From NCBI GenBank assembly GCA_040771825.1, contig JAXGZG010000001.1, positions 62,001-126,000 on the forward strand: a stretch of DNA of 64,000 nt. The letters are read 5' to 3'. Made by a program: the position numbers and the translations under genes. The notes under the pieces are model-generated. The model was given only the letters and a program-made list of their open reading frames with translations. It made no database searches and was not told the origin of the DNA. The stretch's first letter is position 1. Each line of letters starts with the position of its first letter. Source of the DNA: JAXGZG01 sp040771825. GTDB taxonomy: Bacteria > Bacillota > Sulfobacillia > Fermentithermobacillales > Fermentithermobacillaceae. Shown here piece after piece: positions 8,768 to 16,721 of the stretch.

Positions 8768-10207
8768 GTGCAGCTAACCTTTTTCAACACTCTGACCAGG
8801 ACTAAAGAGGAGTTCATCCCGATTACTCCGGGCAAGGTGCGTATGTACACTTGTGGACCTACCGTATATGGCTTCGCTCACATAGGCAATCTTAGGGCGT
8901 ACGTGTTTGCCGACGTCCTTCGGAAGACGCTTGAGTATAACGGCCTCAAGGTCAAAATGGTGATGAATGTCACCGATGTCGGCCATTTGGTTTCCGACGC
9001 CGATGAGGGCGAGGATAAGATGGCTTTGGCAGCAGCCAGGGAGCGTAAATCCCCCTGGGAAATCGCCGAGTTTTACGCCGCCAAGTACTTCGAGGATATC
9101 GCGCGCTTAAACATCCCCCGTCCTACTGTGGTTTCAAAGGCCACTGAACACATCCCCGACATGATCGCCATGGTCAAGGAGATTGTGGATAACGGATATG
9201 GGTACGAGACTAGCGATGGGATCTACTACGACATATCCAAGTTTCCTGAGTATGGGAGACTATCTGGCATCAACCTGGAAAAGCAGCTGGCGGGGGCCCG
9301 GGTGGAGGTCAAGGAGGATAAGCGAAACGCAGCGGATTTCCTTCTTTGGCGAAAAGCTCCCAAGGAGCACATAATGCAGTGGGAAAGTCCCTGGGGTATG
9401 GGTTACCCCGGTTGGCACATCGAATGCTCGGCTATGTCCCGGAAATACCTGGGGGACCAGTTCGACATACACACGGGCGGAGTCGATCATATCCCTATTC
9501 ACCACGAGAACGAGATCGCCCAATCCCAGGCTTGCACTGGGCAGGTGCCGGCCAGGTTTTGGCTCCATTCAGAGTTCTTGCAGGTGGATGGCGGCAAGAT
9601 GTCCAAGAGCCTTGGCAATATATATGTTCTGGATAACCTCATGGAGAAAGGGTTCGAGCCACTTGCTTTCCGTTACTTTTGCCTTGGCGCTCATTACCGA
9701 ACCAAACTAAACTTTACCTGGGATGCTATTGCGGGGGCCCAGAGCGGGCTTTTGTCTTTGAGAGGCCAGTTGCGGAAAGCCATGGCCAAGGCGTCGCAGG
9801 AAATGGCTTCGGAGAAGGCGGGCCAGGCGGGGGAGACTGGGAAGACGGAGAAGACGGCGGACCAGTACCGCGAGGAATTTCAGTCTGCCATGAACGACGA
9901 CCTAAACACGCCTAGGGCTCTGGCGGTGGTGTGGGAGGCGTCTAGGGCGGGGTTGGGCTCGGAACTTCGAGGCCCAGTGGCTGACTTTGACCGCATCCTA
10001 GGATTGGACCTTCTTACCGGCCAGGTCAAAGAAGAACGAGTTGCCGACGAGGCGCTTCCGGAAGAGGTGACACGCCTTCTGGCGGAAAGGGCCACTGCAA
10101 GAGCCAACAAAGATTGGGCCAAGTCTGACGAACTGAGGGAGCGCATCCGACAACTGGGGTACGCCGTCAAAGACACTAAGAACGGGTACGAAGTGACGAA
10201 GGTCTAG
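8768..10207 (+). CDS. cysS: Cysteinyl-tRNA synthetase
   Basis: A 479-residue class I tRNA synthetase that charges tRNA-Cys. The start is a GTG at 8768 with GAGGAGG 8 bases upstream; the frame stays open further upstream but has no such site. Motifs in order: MYTCGPTVYG with the zinc cysteine (about residue 28), the HIGN variant of the HIGH signature (about 37), the zinc-site segment WHIECSAMS (about 215), HENEIAQS (about 245) and KMSKSLGN (about 277). The C-terminal DALR-like helical domain contains a Lys/Glu/Gly-rich insertion near residues 340-375. Its last 32 bases overlap the converging peptide deformylase gene. Confidence 0.95.
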   Translation: MQLTFFNTLTRTKEEFIPITPGKVRMYTCGPTVYGFAHIGNLRAYVFADVLRKTLEYNGLKVKMVMNVTDVGHLVSDADEGEDKMALAAARERKSPWEIAEFYAAKYFEDIARLNIPRPTVVSKATEHIPDMIAMVKEIVDNGYGYETSDGIYYDISKFPEYGRLSGINLEKQLAGARVEVKEDKRNAADFLLWRKAPKEHIMQWESPWGMGYPGWHIECSAMSRKYLGDQFDIHTGGVDHIPIHHENEIAQSQACTGQVPARFWLHSEFLQVDGGKMSKSLGNIYVLDNLMEKGFEPLAFRYFCLGAHYRTKLNFTWDAIAGAQSGLLSLRGQLRKAMAKASQEMASEKAGQAGETGKTEKTADQYREEFQSAMNDDLNTPRALAVVWEASRAGLGSELRGPVADFDRILGLDLLTGQVKEERVADEALPEEVTRLLAERATARANKDWAKSDELRERIRQLGYAVKDTKNGYEVTKV

Positions 10208-10772
10208 TATTGGCGTCAGCCTTGGGTTTAGCCCTTGCCCTAGCCTTGACTCTGGCCATGGGCATGGCCTTAGTTCTGATGTCTAGGGCTTTATCGGTTG
10301 CCAGGATTCCGTCTAGATGATCGCATTCGTGCTGCACTATGACCGATAATCCTCCTGATAACCTTGCGGTTAGCCTGCGCCATTCTGGGTCTAAGTAGAC
10401 AATGCTGCAGTTTTTGTGCCGCCTGACTCTGACTAACCTTTCGGGGAAGGACATGCAATTCTCCCAGGTCTCAATAATCTCCTGCCCAAGCGGCGTAACT
10501 TCCGGATTGATGAGGACGTCGGAAGCGCCAGGCTTCGGTTCTAGGTAGACTAGCCGTTTCCTGACGCCTATTTGAGGTGCTGCAATGGCCATGGCTTTAC
10601 CGTGGGAGGCGCGGTACTGGTCAAGAGTGTCCTTGAGATCCTGGATGAGGCTTTCAAGGAAGAGCTGCGTCTCGATTTGCTCCGGCCCGTAGGGCGGAGC
10701 CAAAGGTTCTGAGACCTGGCGCAGGTCCGGATCGTCTGGCGGCAGGATTCGTCGAACGGCCAGGAGATTCAC
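10176..10772 (-). CDS. def: Peptide deformylase-like protein with basic C-terminal tail
   Basis: A 198-residue protein. Deformylases remove the formyl group from nascent proteins using a metal held by one Cys and two His. The three family motifs are present in slightly altered form: KAMAIAAPQIG (motif I, GxGxAAxQ), ENCMSFPE (motif II, EGCLS) and QHECDHLDG (motif III, HExDH). The metal ligands Cys and both His are therefore intact. The start is a GTG at 10772. The last 35 residues are an Ala/Arg/Lys-rich tail unusual for the family, and this tail is where the gene overlaps cysS by 32 bases from the opposite strand. It could be a secondary deformylase rather than the housekeeping one. Confidence 0.8.
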   Translation of the reverse strand: MNLLAVRRILPPDDPDLRQVSEPLAPPYGPEQIETQLFLESLIQDLKDTLDQYRASHGKAMAIAAPQIGVRKRLVYLEPKPGASDVLINPEVTPLGQEIIETWENCMSFPERLVRVRRHKNCSIVYLDPEWRRLTARLSGGLSVIVQHECDHLDGILATDKALDIRTKAMPMARVKARARAKPKADANTRPSSLRTRS

Positions 10773-10842
10773 CTCTCTGGTTACTATCTGATCGCTCTTT
10801 GGTTAGGATATGCTGCGTGGATGAAGCCGGCACCGTTTGGAC

Positions 10843-11094
10843 CTAACCATGACTGTAATGGGTCCTATACTGTGCAATCTCAATCACGTTACCCCTTGTC
10901 CGACCAGACTTCATCCATTCTCCCCCTCGACGATGGCCACGGGCCTTGCCTTCCCCTTCATTGACCTGCTGAATCAAATCCCCAAGAATCTGTAATTTGC
11001 AGTCATTGTGGAAGTCATTTGTCCTAGTGCTGACAAACGGAATACCCTCGTGGATGCTCGCTTGTGTGGTGACCCATTTTTCAGCGCGGCCTAC
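10843..11094 (-). pseudogene. Startless open frame, possible gene remnant
   Basis: Read on the minus strand, a frame of about 80 codons runs from the edge of the 62-bp repeat array to a TAG at 10843-10845. It begins AEKWVTTQASIHEGIPFVST and ends IAQYRTHYSHG, with protein-like composition, but has no usable start codon before an internal ATG. I do not recognise it. It may be the 3' piece of a gene whose front was lost when the repeats expanded, or a chance open frame. The rest of the 10773-11087 stretch shows nothing. Confidence 0.25.
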
Positions 11095-11424
11095 TCATCA
11101 GTGATGAGTGACTCCAGGATCCGAACCTTCCGCGAGGATAGGCTGTGGCGGCCTACTCATCAATGACGAGTGACTCAGGGAGCCGAAGCGGCAGCGAGGA
11201 TAGGCTGTGTCGGCCTACTCATCAATGATGAGTGGCTCCAGGAGCCTAAGCGAGGGCGAGGGTAGGATGTGGCGGACTACTCATCAGTGATGAGTGACTC
11301 CAGGAGCCGAACCTTCCGCGAGGATAGGCTGTGACGGACTACTCATCAGAGATGAGTGACTCCAGGAGCCGAAGCCGGGGCTAGGATAGGCTGTGGCGGA
11401 CTATTCATCAGAGATGAGTGAGAG
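11088..11424. repeat. Tandem array of 62-bp units, each with a dyad
   Basis: Five full units start at 11088, 11150, 11212, 11274 and 11336, and a sixth partial unit at 11398; the period is exactly 62 bases throughout. Every unit opens with a near-perfect palindrome, ACTCATCA-nn-GATGAGTG, followed by a conserved ACTCCAGGAGCCGAA stretch, a variable patch of about 8 bases, and GAGGATAGGCTGTGGC. It is not a CRISPR array, because nearly the whole unit is conserved and there are no unique spacers. It fills the gap between the deformylase gene and the end of the beta-propeller/beta-lactamase gene. Confidence 0.9.
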
Positions 11425-11448
11425 CAACCACAGGGCATTCGTCCCGTC

Positions 11449-13674
11449 TTACTCCGTGGGCGTCTTGCCCTGGGCCGCCTCCTGCCCCACCTGGTAGTCG
11501 AAGACTATCCTAGACAACTGGCCGATGCGCTCGAAGCCCAGTTCCACGTCGTCCTGGCCCTTGGACATTATGGCAATTAGGTAAGGATGATTGGCCCAGA
11601 CTATTCCCACGTCGTCAGAAATGCCAGTTATGTCGCCTTCCTTGTGACCAACTTCTACCTCATCGATGTACCTGTTGAGCCCGGTGTTCCAGATGGTAGT
11701 GGAAAGCCAGTGCAGGATGTCATCGCCAATCTCGGGATGCTTCTCGGTGAAATCCAAAACCGCTTGCATGTACGTAACCATGTCCTTGGCGGTAGAGATG
11801 TTCTGCCAGTTGGGATAGACATGCAGTCCGCCTACGCTCCGCATAAACCCTGCTATGTTCTCCAAGCCTAGGCGCTTCTCTAACATCTTCCAGGCAACGT
11901 TGTCGCTCTCCCGGATAGACTTTTCCGCCAGTTCTCTGATCGAGAACGTATCGCCGTCCTTGGCCGTGAACTGCAGAGAGCCGGCGCCGCCGCGCCAGTC
12001 TCGCCATGACTCGTAAGTCAGGCGTTCGTTCCAGGACAATTTCCCCTCCGCCACGAGAGTAGCCGCATACAAGACCACTGGCACCTTGACCGTGCTGGCT
12101 GCGGCTACCGGCATTTCCTCCCTTATCCCGAAGGTCTTGCCCGACGTCAGGTCTTTGAAATAGACGCCCCATTCGGCAGAGAAGGTGGCGATCTTCTCCT
12201 CCAGCTGGGTTCTGAGGGGGCCGTAGTCAGGGTTCCAGGGATTCTCGCCCCGTGTGAGTCCCGCGTCGGCAAGCCCGCCTCTTGTGTAACTGAACCTCTG
12301 CTTGCATATTTTCCATATGACCCCCGTGTTGGGAACCGCGTTGGGCACTTGGCCGTTCATTTCGAAGACGCCGAAATCCACCACATACAGGCAGTTGTCG
12401 GGGCCAAATTTGACGTCCACGGGATGGTTGAAAGCGTTCACCGAGCGCCCTGCGGGTTTTCCCGTCTTATTGCGGGCAAAAGCCTGCACTTGGCCGTTCT
12501 GCAAGTTCAGCGTCAAGATGCGGCTTCCGGTGTCCTGAGAAACCGTGCCCGTAACGGGGTCGCCTGCGCCAAACGCCGCTATGTACATCAAATCGGCTGA
12601 ATCAAAGCTTGCGGGCGCGAAATCGAACTTCATGGCAGCCGTGTGGGCGGGCAAACTCGCAACAGGTGTTTCCAACGGCGGATGTTGGAGCATCAGAGGG
12701 GCAGGGGGCCATCCAGGTTTGTCTGACTTCAAACTGGGGTCGGAGAGCGGCAGGCCAGCGGCGAAGTCGGGCCATCCGTACCACCCGTCCTCCTTGATGA
12801 CGTAGACTGGGTCTGGAGCGTTAGCCACTGGACGAAGACCGCGATCGTCGTATCCTTGATCGATGGCCACAAGCCTGCCGTCGGGATGAAACCTCAATCC
12901 GAAGGGGTTCCTGAGACCCCATGCGTAGACTTGGAGGTCGGAGCCGTCAGGCCTAACCCGAAGAATGACGCCTCCTGCCTGGGGTTTCCCCTGCACCACT
13001 TGCCCTTGGGTGGTTGTTTCGCCGAAGGGAACGAACCCCCCGGTGCTTACAGTGTCTTTGGGGGCTGGCGTCCTCATGTCCAAAGACACCAGATTTTGAC
13101 CGGATAGAGTGATGTCGTGGCCGGGGATATCGTGCCATTGAGGGAAGTTGTTTACCCAGCCGTATCTGAAGTTGTCCTCTCCCACAACCCCGGCATTGGT
13201 CACTGTGCCGTTGCCCAGGTATACCCATCCGTCGTTATCGAAGGCGATTTCGGTGGTGAAGTGATCGCCCGAGGGGAGTCCTGTAATCAGATCCTGTCGA
13301 ACCCCGCCGCGAAACGCGGTCAGGTAGCCGCGGTGGGCGACGAACATTCCGTCTTCAGAGATCTTGACGTCAGTGGCAGGCGAATTCAGGTCATCCACCA
13401 CTACTGTGCTCTTTCCGGGCTCGACTTGGAGGACTCGGCCAGGCCCTACCTCCTTGGGGCCGTAGGCATACCCTGCTTCGGTGACGTACATGCGGCCTTC
13501 GGCATCCCAAGCCACCGACGTTGGGAAAGTCAGGCCAGTTACGTAAGCCTCGATCTGGTAGCCTGGGGACAGCAGTATGTTGGCGTCGGCCCTCCCAGGC
13601 TGCGCTCTCACTGTTAGAACGGAGACAACGACGAAGAGAGCCAGAAGGGATAGAAGAAGCGTTCTCTGTTTCAC
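11449..13674 (-). CDS. Secreted PQQ-type beta-propeller fused to a class A beta-lactamase-like domain
   Basis: A 741-residue exported protein. The GTG at 13674 is chosen because it follows AAAGGCGG and begins with a signal sequence (KQRTLLLSLLALFVVVSVLTVRA). Residues about 30-480 form a glucose/sorbosone dehydrogenase-like six-bladed propeller (WGLRNPFGLRFHPDG, GWYGWPDF, FNHPVDVKFGPD). Residues about 495-735 are a serine hydrolase of the class A beta-lactamase fold: STVK (SxxK, near 526), SDN (near 590) and HKEG in place of KTG (near 676). Both halves lie in one uninterrupted frame. The gene starts 1 base after the stop of the upstream membrane gene, so the two are translationally coupled. 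Whether it hydrolyses beta-lactams is unknown. Confidence 0.85.
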   Translation of the reverse strand: MKQRTLLLSLLALFVVVSVLTVRAQPGRADANILLSPGYQIEAYVTGLTFPTSVAWDAEGRMYVTEAGYAYGPKEVGPGRVLQVEPGKSTVVVDDLNSPATDVKISEDGMFVAHRGYLTAFRGGVRQDLITGLPSGDHFTTEIAFDNDGWVYLGNGTVTNAGVVGEDNFRYGWVNNFPQWHDIPGHDITLSGQNLVSLDMRTPAPKDTVSTGGFVPFGETTTQGQVVQGKPQAGGVILRVRPDGSDLQVYAWGLRNPFGLRFHPDGRLVAIDQGYDDRGLRPVANAPDPVYVIKEDGWYGWPDFAAGLPLSDPSLKSDKPGWPPAPLMLQHPPLETPVASLPAHTAAMKFDFAPASFDSADLMYIAAFGAGDPVTGTVSQDTGSRILTLNLQNGQVQAFARNKTGKPAGRSVNAFNHPVDVKFGPDNCLYVVDFGVFEMNGQVPNAVPNTGVIWKICKQRFSYTRGGLADAGLTRGENPWNPDYGPLRTQLEEKIATFSAEWGVYFKDLTSGKTFGIREEMPVAAASTVKVPVVLYAATLVAEGKLSWNERLTYESWRDWRGGAGSLQFTAKDGDTFSIRELAEKSIRESDNVAWKMLEKRLGLENIAGFMRSVGGLHVYPNWQNISTAKDMVTYMQAVLDFTEKHPEIGDDILHWLSTTIWNTGLNRYIDEVEVGHKEGDITGISDDVGIVWANHPYLIAIMSKGQDDVELGFERIGQLSRIVFDYQVGQEAAQGKTPTE

Positions 13675-13675
13675 G

Positions 13676-14107
13676 TCACGACCGCCTTTCGACTCCGTAG
13701 GGCTCCTTGACCGAACAGAGTAGCCCCATGACGAGTCCAAAAATGAGGTAGGATAACCCGACGCTAGACCACCGGCCTGCGAGGCCAAACTGGGGAGGAA
13801 GTCCAATGAGGACGGGCACAAGCAGCAAAGGCCCCACCGCCCATGCCACTGCGCCCGTTATAAGGCCGGCTAGTGCCAATCCAGTTCTGCCGAGATCCAG
13901 ACGATCAGCCACAATGCCGAAGAGGATGCCGAAGATTGTAGACAGGAACAGGTGTATCAACCAGCCGCCTGTTATGCCAGGAGATTTTCCCAGCATGAGA
14001 GGCAGAGGCGTGAGTATCCCCTGTTCTTGAAGAATAGCGCCAGAAACGAGTCCCCCAGCCAGACCTGTCAGGAGTCCCCGGATAATGTTGAGATCGCGCA
14101 AGACCAT
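13676..14107 (-). CDS. Small multi-pass membrane protein
   Basis: A 143-residue hydrophobic protein with about four membrane segments (near 10-27, 40-60, 70-95, 112-132) and small-residue-rich helices (GLLTGLAGGLVSGAI, LALAGLITGAVAWAVG). The ATG at 14107 is preceded by GGGGGAATTGGAG and is preferred over an upstream extension. It lies directly before the secreted propeller/beta-lactamase gene, with 1 base between stop and start, so the two are coupled. No family is recognised; the glycine-rich repeats recall small transporter or YqhR-like proteins only loosely. Confidence 0.7.
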   Translation of the reverse strand: MVLRDLNIIRGLLTGLAGGLVSGAILQEQGILTPLPLMLGKSPGITGGWLIHLFLSTIFGILFGIVADRLDLGRTGLALAGLITGAVAWAVGPLLLVPVLIGLPPQFGLAGRWSSVGLSYLIFGLVMGLLCSVKEPYGVERRS

Positions 14108-14183
14108 TCTCCAATTCCCCCAAACGCAGCACACTTGTCGGATCTAGTATTGGGTTGAATATGGAAGGTGATACCTCTTCTGC

Positions 14184-14822
14184 CTACTCCGATTTCGGCT
14201 GCAACACGAACCTCCAGGGGTAGTCTTTGGCCTCGCCCGCGTAGTCCACGCCAATCCGGGGGGTGGCCTCCACAGAGAACTCAGGAACAAGGCCTGGGGG
14301 AGGGTAGGCGATGAAGAGGCGATGGCCGTGCAAGTCTACGCCATTTTGGGAGCGTCCGATGCCCATTGCCTGACAAAGCCTGCCGGGCCCCTGGGTCAAG
14401 GGCGTTCTGCCCTGGCGTCTTTCGAGCATGAGCCCCAGACCGGTTACGGGTTCCAGGGATCTTACCAGGACTCCGTGGGGTGTGCCCTCCTCCATGGTTA
14501 CCACGTTGAAAAGGTAGTGCATCCCGTAGCAGAAGTAGACATAAGATCGGCCGGGCTGCCCGTAGAGCATTTCGTTTCGGGGAGTCCGGGCGCCTCTGTA
14601 GGCGTGACAAGCCCGGTCTTCCGGGCCTTGGTAGGCTTCTGTCTCGGTGATGACTCCAGCGGTGACGCCCTCTTTCGTGTGGTGGACTAGAACCAGCCCC
14701 AGCATAGCGGGGGCGACTAGAAGAGCCCTCCTACCGAAGAAGGCCGCAGGCACCTTAGAAATCTCCAGGGCGTGGGTTTCTGTGAGCTTATCCTGACCAA
14801 GTTCTCCGCCGCAAGCTTTCAA
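14184..14822 (-). CDS. 3-methyladenine DNA glycosylase (AAG/Mpg family)
   Basis: A 212-residue base-excision repair enzyme that removes alkylated purines from DNA. The start is the TTG at 14822, with AAGGAG 7 bases upstream; a longer frame exists but adds a low-quality Pro-rich leader. Family motifs are VPAAFFGRRALLVAPAMLG, ITETEAYQGPEDRACHAYRG (containing the general-base Glu), RNEMLYGQPGRSYVYFCYGMHY, NVVTMEEGTPHGVLVRSLEP, and LTQGPGRLCQAMGI. Length and order match the family. It stands between the membrane protein gene and the divergent OsmC gene. Confidence 0.93.
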   Translation of the reverse strand: MKACGGELGQDKLTETHALEISKVPAAFFGRRALLVAPAMLGLVLVHHTKEGVTAGVITETEAYQGPEDRACHAYRGARTPRNEMLYGQPGRSYVYFCYGMHYLFNVVTMEEGTPHGVLVRSLEPVTGLGLMLERRQGRTPLTQGPGRLCQAMGIGRSQNGVDLHGHRLFIAYPPPGLVPEFSVEATPRIGVDYAGEAKDYPWRFVLQPKSE

Positions 14823-15000
14823 TGAATCACTCCTTCGGTCTGATGGCTCGGGCTCTGGCCCAGGCAAGTAGATTTTACACAGCGAGCCCGGGTCGGGCAA
14901 AAGGAAGTCTTGGGTGGCTAGGGAAATAACTAGAGCGGGGAAGTAACGCCGCAGTCACCACAAGACGGCTGGAACGAACGAATAAATGGGAGGTAGAGGC

Positions 15001-15387
15001 ATGGCTGATGCCACGAAAATCACCGCCAAACTAGCCGAAGACGGCATTCGGTGCGAAAACGTTGACGGGAAGATGATTCTTACGGGCGGGGTGGGACCCA
15101 AACCTACAGAACTCCTGCTCATGTCCGCGGCAGCTTGCAGCATTTTGACGTTCAAGGCTCTTTTGGATCGCGACGGCTTGGAGCCCACAGAAATCAACAT
15201 GGATGTCGCAGGAACAAGGGGGACGACCCATCCCAAGCAGTTCACCGATATCGCTTTCCATTACGAGATACAGTGCCCCGGACTAACTAGTGATAGGCTG
15301 GAGCGTTATCTCAAGATCAGCGAAAGTGCGTGCCCGGTAGTCCAAAGCCTTAAGGCGAAAACTCACGTAACCTACGAACTCAAGTAA
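15001..15387 (+). CDS. OsmC family protein
   Basis: A 128-residue OsmC/Ohr-fold protein; members reduce organic peroxides or act on small thiol substrates with two cysteines. Both expected cysteines are present: AAACSILTF near residue 40 and SACPVVQSL near 103. The ATG at 15001 is preceded by GGGAGGT. It forms a likely pair with the FlK-like thioesterase gene downstream. The sequence resembles the YhfA-like OsmC branch more than Ohr, judged by length and the GPKPTELLLMSAAAC segment. Confidence 0.88.
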   Translation: MADATKITAKLAEDGIRCENVDGKMILTGGVGPKPTELLLMSAAACSILTFKALLDRDGLEPTEINMDVAGTRGTTHPKQFTDIAFHYEIQCPGLTSDRLERYLKISESACPVVQSLKAKTHVTYELK

Positions 15388-15437
15388 GCAGCGGGGCCTG
15401 GCAGCAGCCCCACCGTCCAGGACGCACGCAAATTGTT

Positions 15438-15483
15438 GGAGGTGAAGAGGATCCGGCGGTGAGTAGCCACCGGATCCTGCGCT
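15438..15483 (+). promoter_or_regulatory. Hairpin between ribosome site and start codon of the FlK-like gene
   Basis: A perfect GGAGG (15438-15442) lies 41 bases before the ATG at 15484, too far for normal use. Between them is a stem at 15449-15477 (GGATCCGG pairing with CCGGATCC, then one mismatch and two more pairs, 7-base loop). When folded, the distance from GGAGG to ATG becomes about 12 bases. A short frame GTG at 15443-15445 (MKRIRR) also starts after the GGAGG. The hairpin has no T-run and so does not look like a terminator. Confidence 0.5.
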
Positions 15484-15915
15484 ATGAAGAGCATAGATAT
15501 TGGAATCACGGGCTCTGCGAAGACAGAGGTTACAGACGACACGCTGGCATCCCACACCGGATCCGGCCTGGTGGACGTCTTCTCCACGCCCAACCTGGTG
15601 CTTCTCATGGAAGAAGCCGCTGTGGCTGCTCTCCGGGACTACATGGAACCCGGAGAGACTTCTGTCGGCTCCATCGTCAACATACGCCATCTTGCGCCAA
15701 CCCCCAAAGGGTTTACCGTCACGGCTACCGCCAAACTGACGGCTATCGACGGGCGTCGACTAGTTTTCCGCGTGGAGGCCAGCGACGGAATGGACAGAAT
15801 CGGCGAGGGAACCCACGAACGCTTCGTGGTTCAAAGAGAACGATTTATTTTTCGCGCCACCGAGAAATCCACAAGGAGAAATACATGTAGCGTAGAAGAG
15901 AGAGAACATACCTAG
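15484..15915 (+). CDS. FlK-like hotdog thioesterase
   Basis: A 143-residue hotdog-fold protein resembling fluoroacetyl-CoA thioesterase FlK and its bacterial relatives, which hydrolyse short acyl-CoA esters. The presumed catalytic residues are seen: Thr and Glu in STPNLVLLMEEAA (near residues 34-45) and His in IVNIRHLAPTP (near 68). The last 25 residues are polar and probably disordered. The ATG has no close ribosome site; see the hairpin at 15438-15483. It follows the OsmC gene by 96 bases. The natural substrate is not known; most FlK-like proteins outside Streptomyces do not see fluoroacetyl-CoA. Confidence 0.78.
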   Translation: MKSIDIGITGSAKTEVTDDTLASHTGSGLVDVFSTPNLVLLMEEAAVAALRDYMEPGETSVGSIVNIRHLAPTPKGFTVTATAKLTAIDGRRLVFRVEASDGMDRIGEGTHERFVVQRERFIFRATEKSTRRNTCSVEEREHT

Positions 15916-15916
15916 A

Positions 15917-15942
15917 TATAGCGCACACAAATGTGCGATATA
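15917..15942. promoter_or_regulatory. Dyad before nrdR, candidate operator
   Basis: The arms TATAGCGCACA and TGTGCGATATA pair at 10 of 11 positions around a CAAA loop. It starts 2 bases after the FlK-like stop and ends 24 bases before the nrdR start. It has no following T-run, so an operator is more likely than a terminator. It does not match the known NrdR box well. Confidence 0.4.
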
Positions 15943-15966
15943 CTCTCTTCGAGGTGGCATCGGCCT

Positions 15967-16443
15967 GTGAAGTGTCCTTTCTGCGGTTATCTCGACTCAA
16001 GAGTCCTTGAGTCGAGGCCTACTGACGACGTGTCGGCTATTCGAAGGCGCAGAGAATGCCCACGCTGCGAGCGTCGCTTCACCACCTATGAACGGGTCGA
16101 AGAAACTCCTTTGGTGATCATAAAGAAAGATGGGCGTCGAGAGGTTTTCTCCCGGCAAAAAATCTTGTCGGGAATGGTTAGAGCCTGCGAAAAGCGGCCC
16201 ATATCTTTGGATACTCTTGAGGACGCCGCCACCGACATGGAAAGGGCCCTTCGTGAACTGGGCAGAGGCGAGGTATCCTCAAGCGAGGTCGGCGAGATGG
16301 TCATGGAAAAACTGCGTCACATAGATGAGGTGGCCTACGTCCGTTTCGCCTCGGTATACAGGGAGTTTCGGGATTTGGACGGGTTCTTGGAGGAAGTCGA
16401 AAGAATCCTCTCGGCCAAGGGCAGAGAGCCCAAGGAGGACTAG
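15967..16443 (+). CDS. nrdR: Transcriptional repressor NrdR
   Basis: A 158-residue repressor of ribonucleotide reductase genes that senses ATP/dATP. The N-terminal zinc ribbon has cysteines at residues 3, 6, 31 and 34 (KCPFCG and ECPRCERRFTTYER). The ATP-cone follows (VIIKKDGRREVFSRQKILSGM, to about residue 140). The GTG at 15967 is chosen for the GAGGTGG site 9 bases upstream and because the family begins MKCPFCG; an ATG at 15931 is in frame but lies inside the dyad. It is directly upstream of the class II reductase gene, its expected target. Length is normal. Confidence 0.96.
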   Translation: MKCPFCGYLDSRVLESRPTDDVSAIRRRRECPRCERRFTTYERVEETPLVIIKKDGRREVFSRQKILSGMVRACEKRPISLDTLEDAATDMERALRELGRGEVSSSEVGEMVMEKLRHIDEVAYVRFASVYREFRDLDGFLEEVERILSAKGREPKED

Positions 16444-16554
16444 GCGGCGAACCCGGCGGCGCAGGGCACTGACAGAGGGAAGGCAGAGCGCAGGCGGCGC
16501 TGGCGACAGCGTTGATGGGGTTGTGGTGGTCGCGCTGGTGGAGCGCCGCCGAAC

Positions 16555-16609
16555 CGTCGGTGGAGCGTCGGTGGAGCGTCGGTGGAGCACCGGCGGAGCG
16601 CTGGTGGAG
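16555..16609 (+). repeat. Five tandem 11-bp units in the nrdJ leader
   Basis: The unit CGTCGGTGGAG occurs three times exactly and then twice in diverged form (CACCGGCGGAG, CGCTGGTGGAG). The whole 16444-16694 gap is purine-biased and rich in GGTGGAG and GCGTTGATGGGG motifs. No cobalamin riboswitch core was recognised, although the downstream enzyme uses B12. Confidence 0.7.
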
Positions 16610-16721
16610 GTAGTAACAGCGTCGGCAGAGAGATAGCACAGCGTTGATGGGGCACTAGCAGAGCATTCTTGGAGGAGCGGAGTAAAAGAGAGAGATGAGA
16701 CGTTCGGTGGGAGGAATCAAG

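Noticed and set aside
11088..11424. CRISPR-like regular repeats
   Set aside because: Nearly the entire 62-bp unit is conserved; there are no unique spacers of normal length and no cas genes.
16444..16721. Cobalamin riboswitch before nrdJ
   Set aside because: No B12-box-like core recognised; the region is low-complexity repeat.
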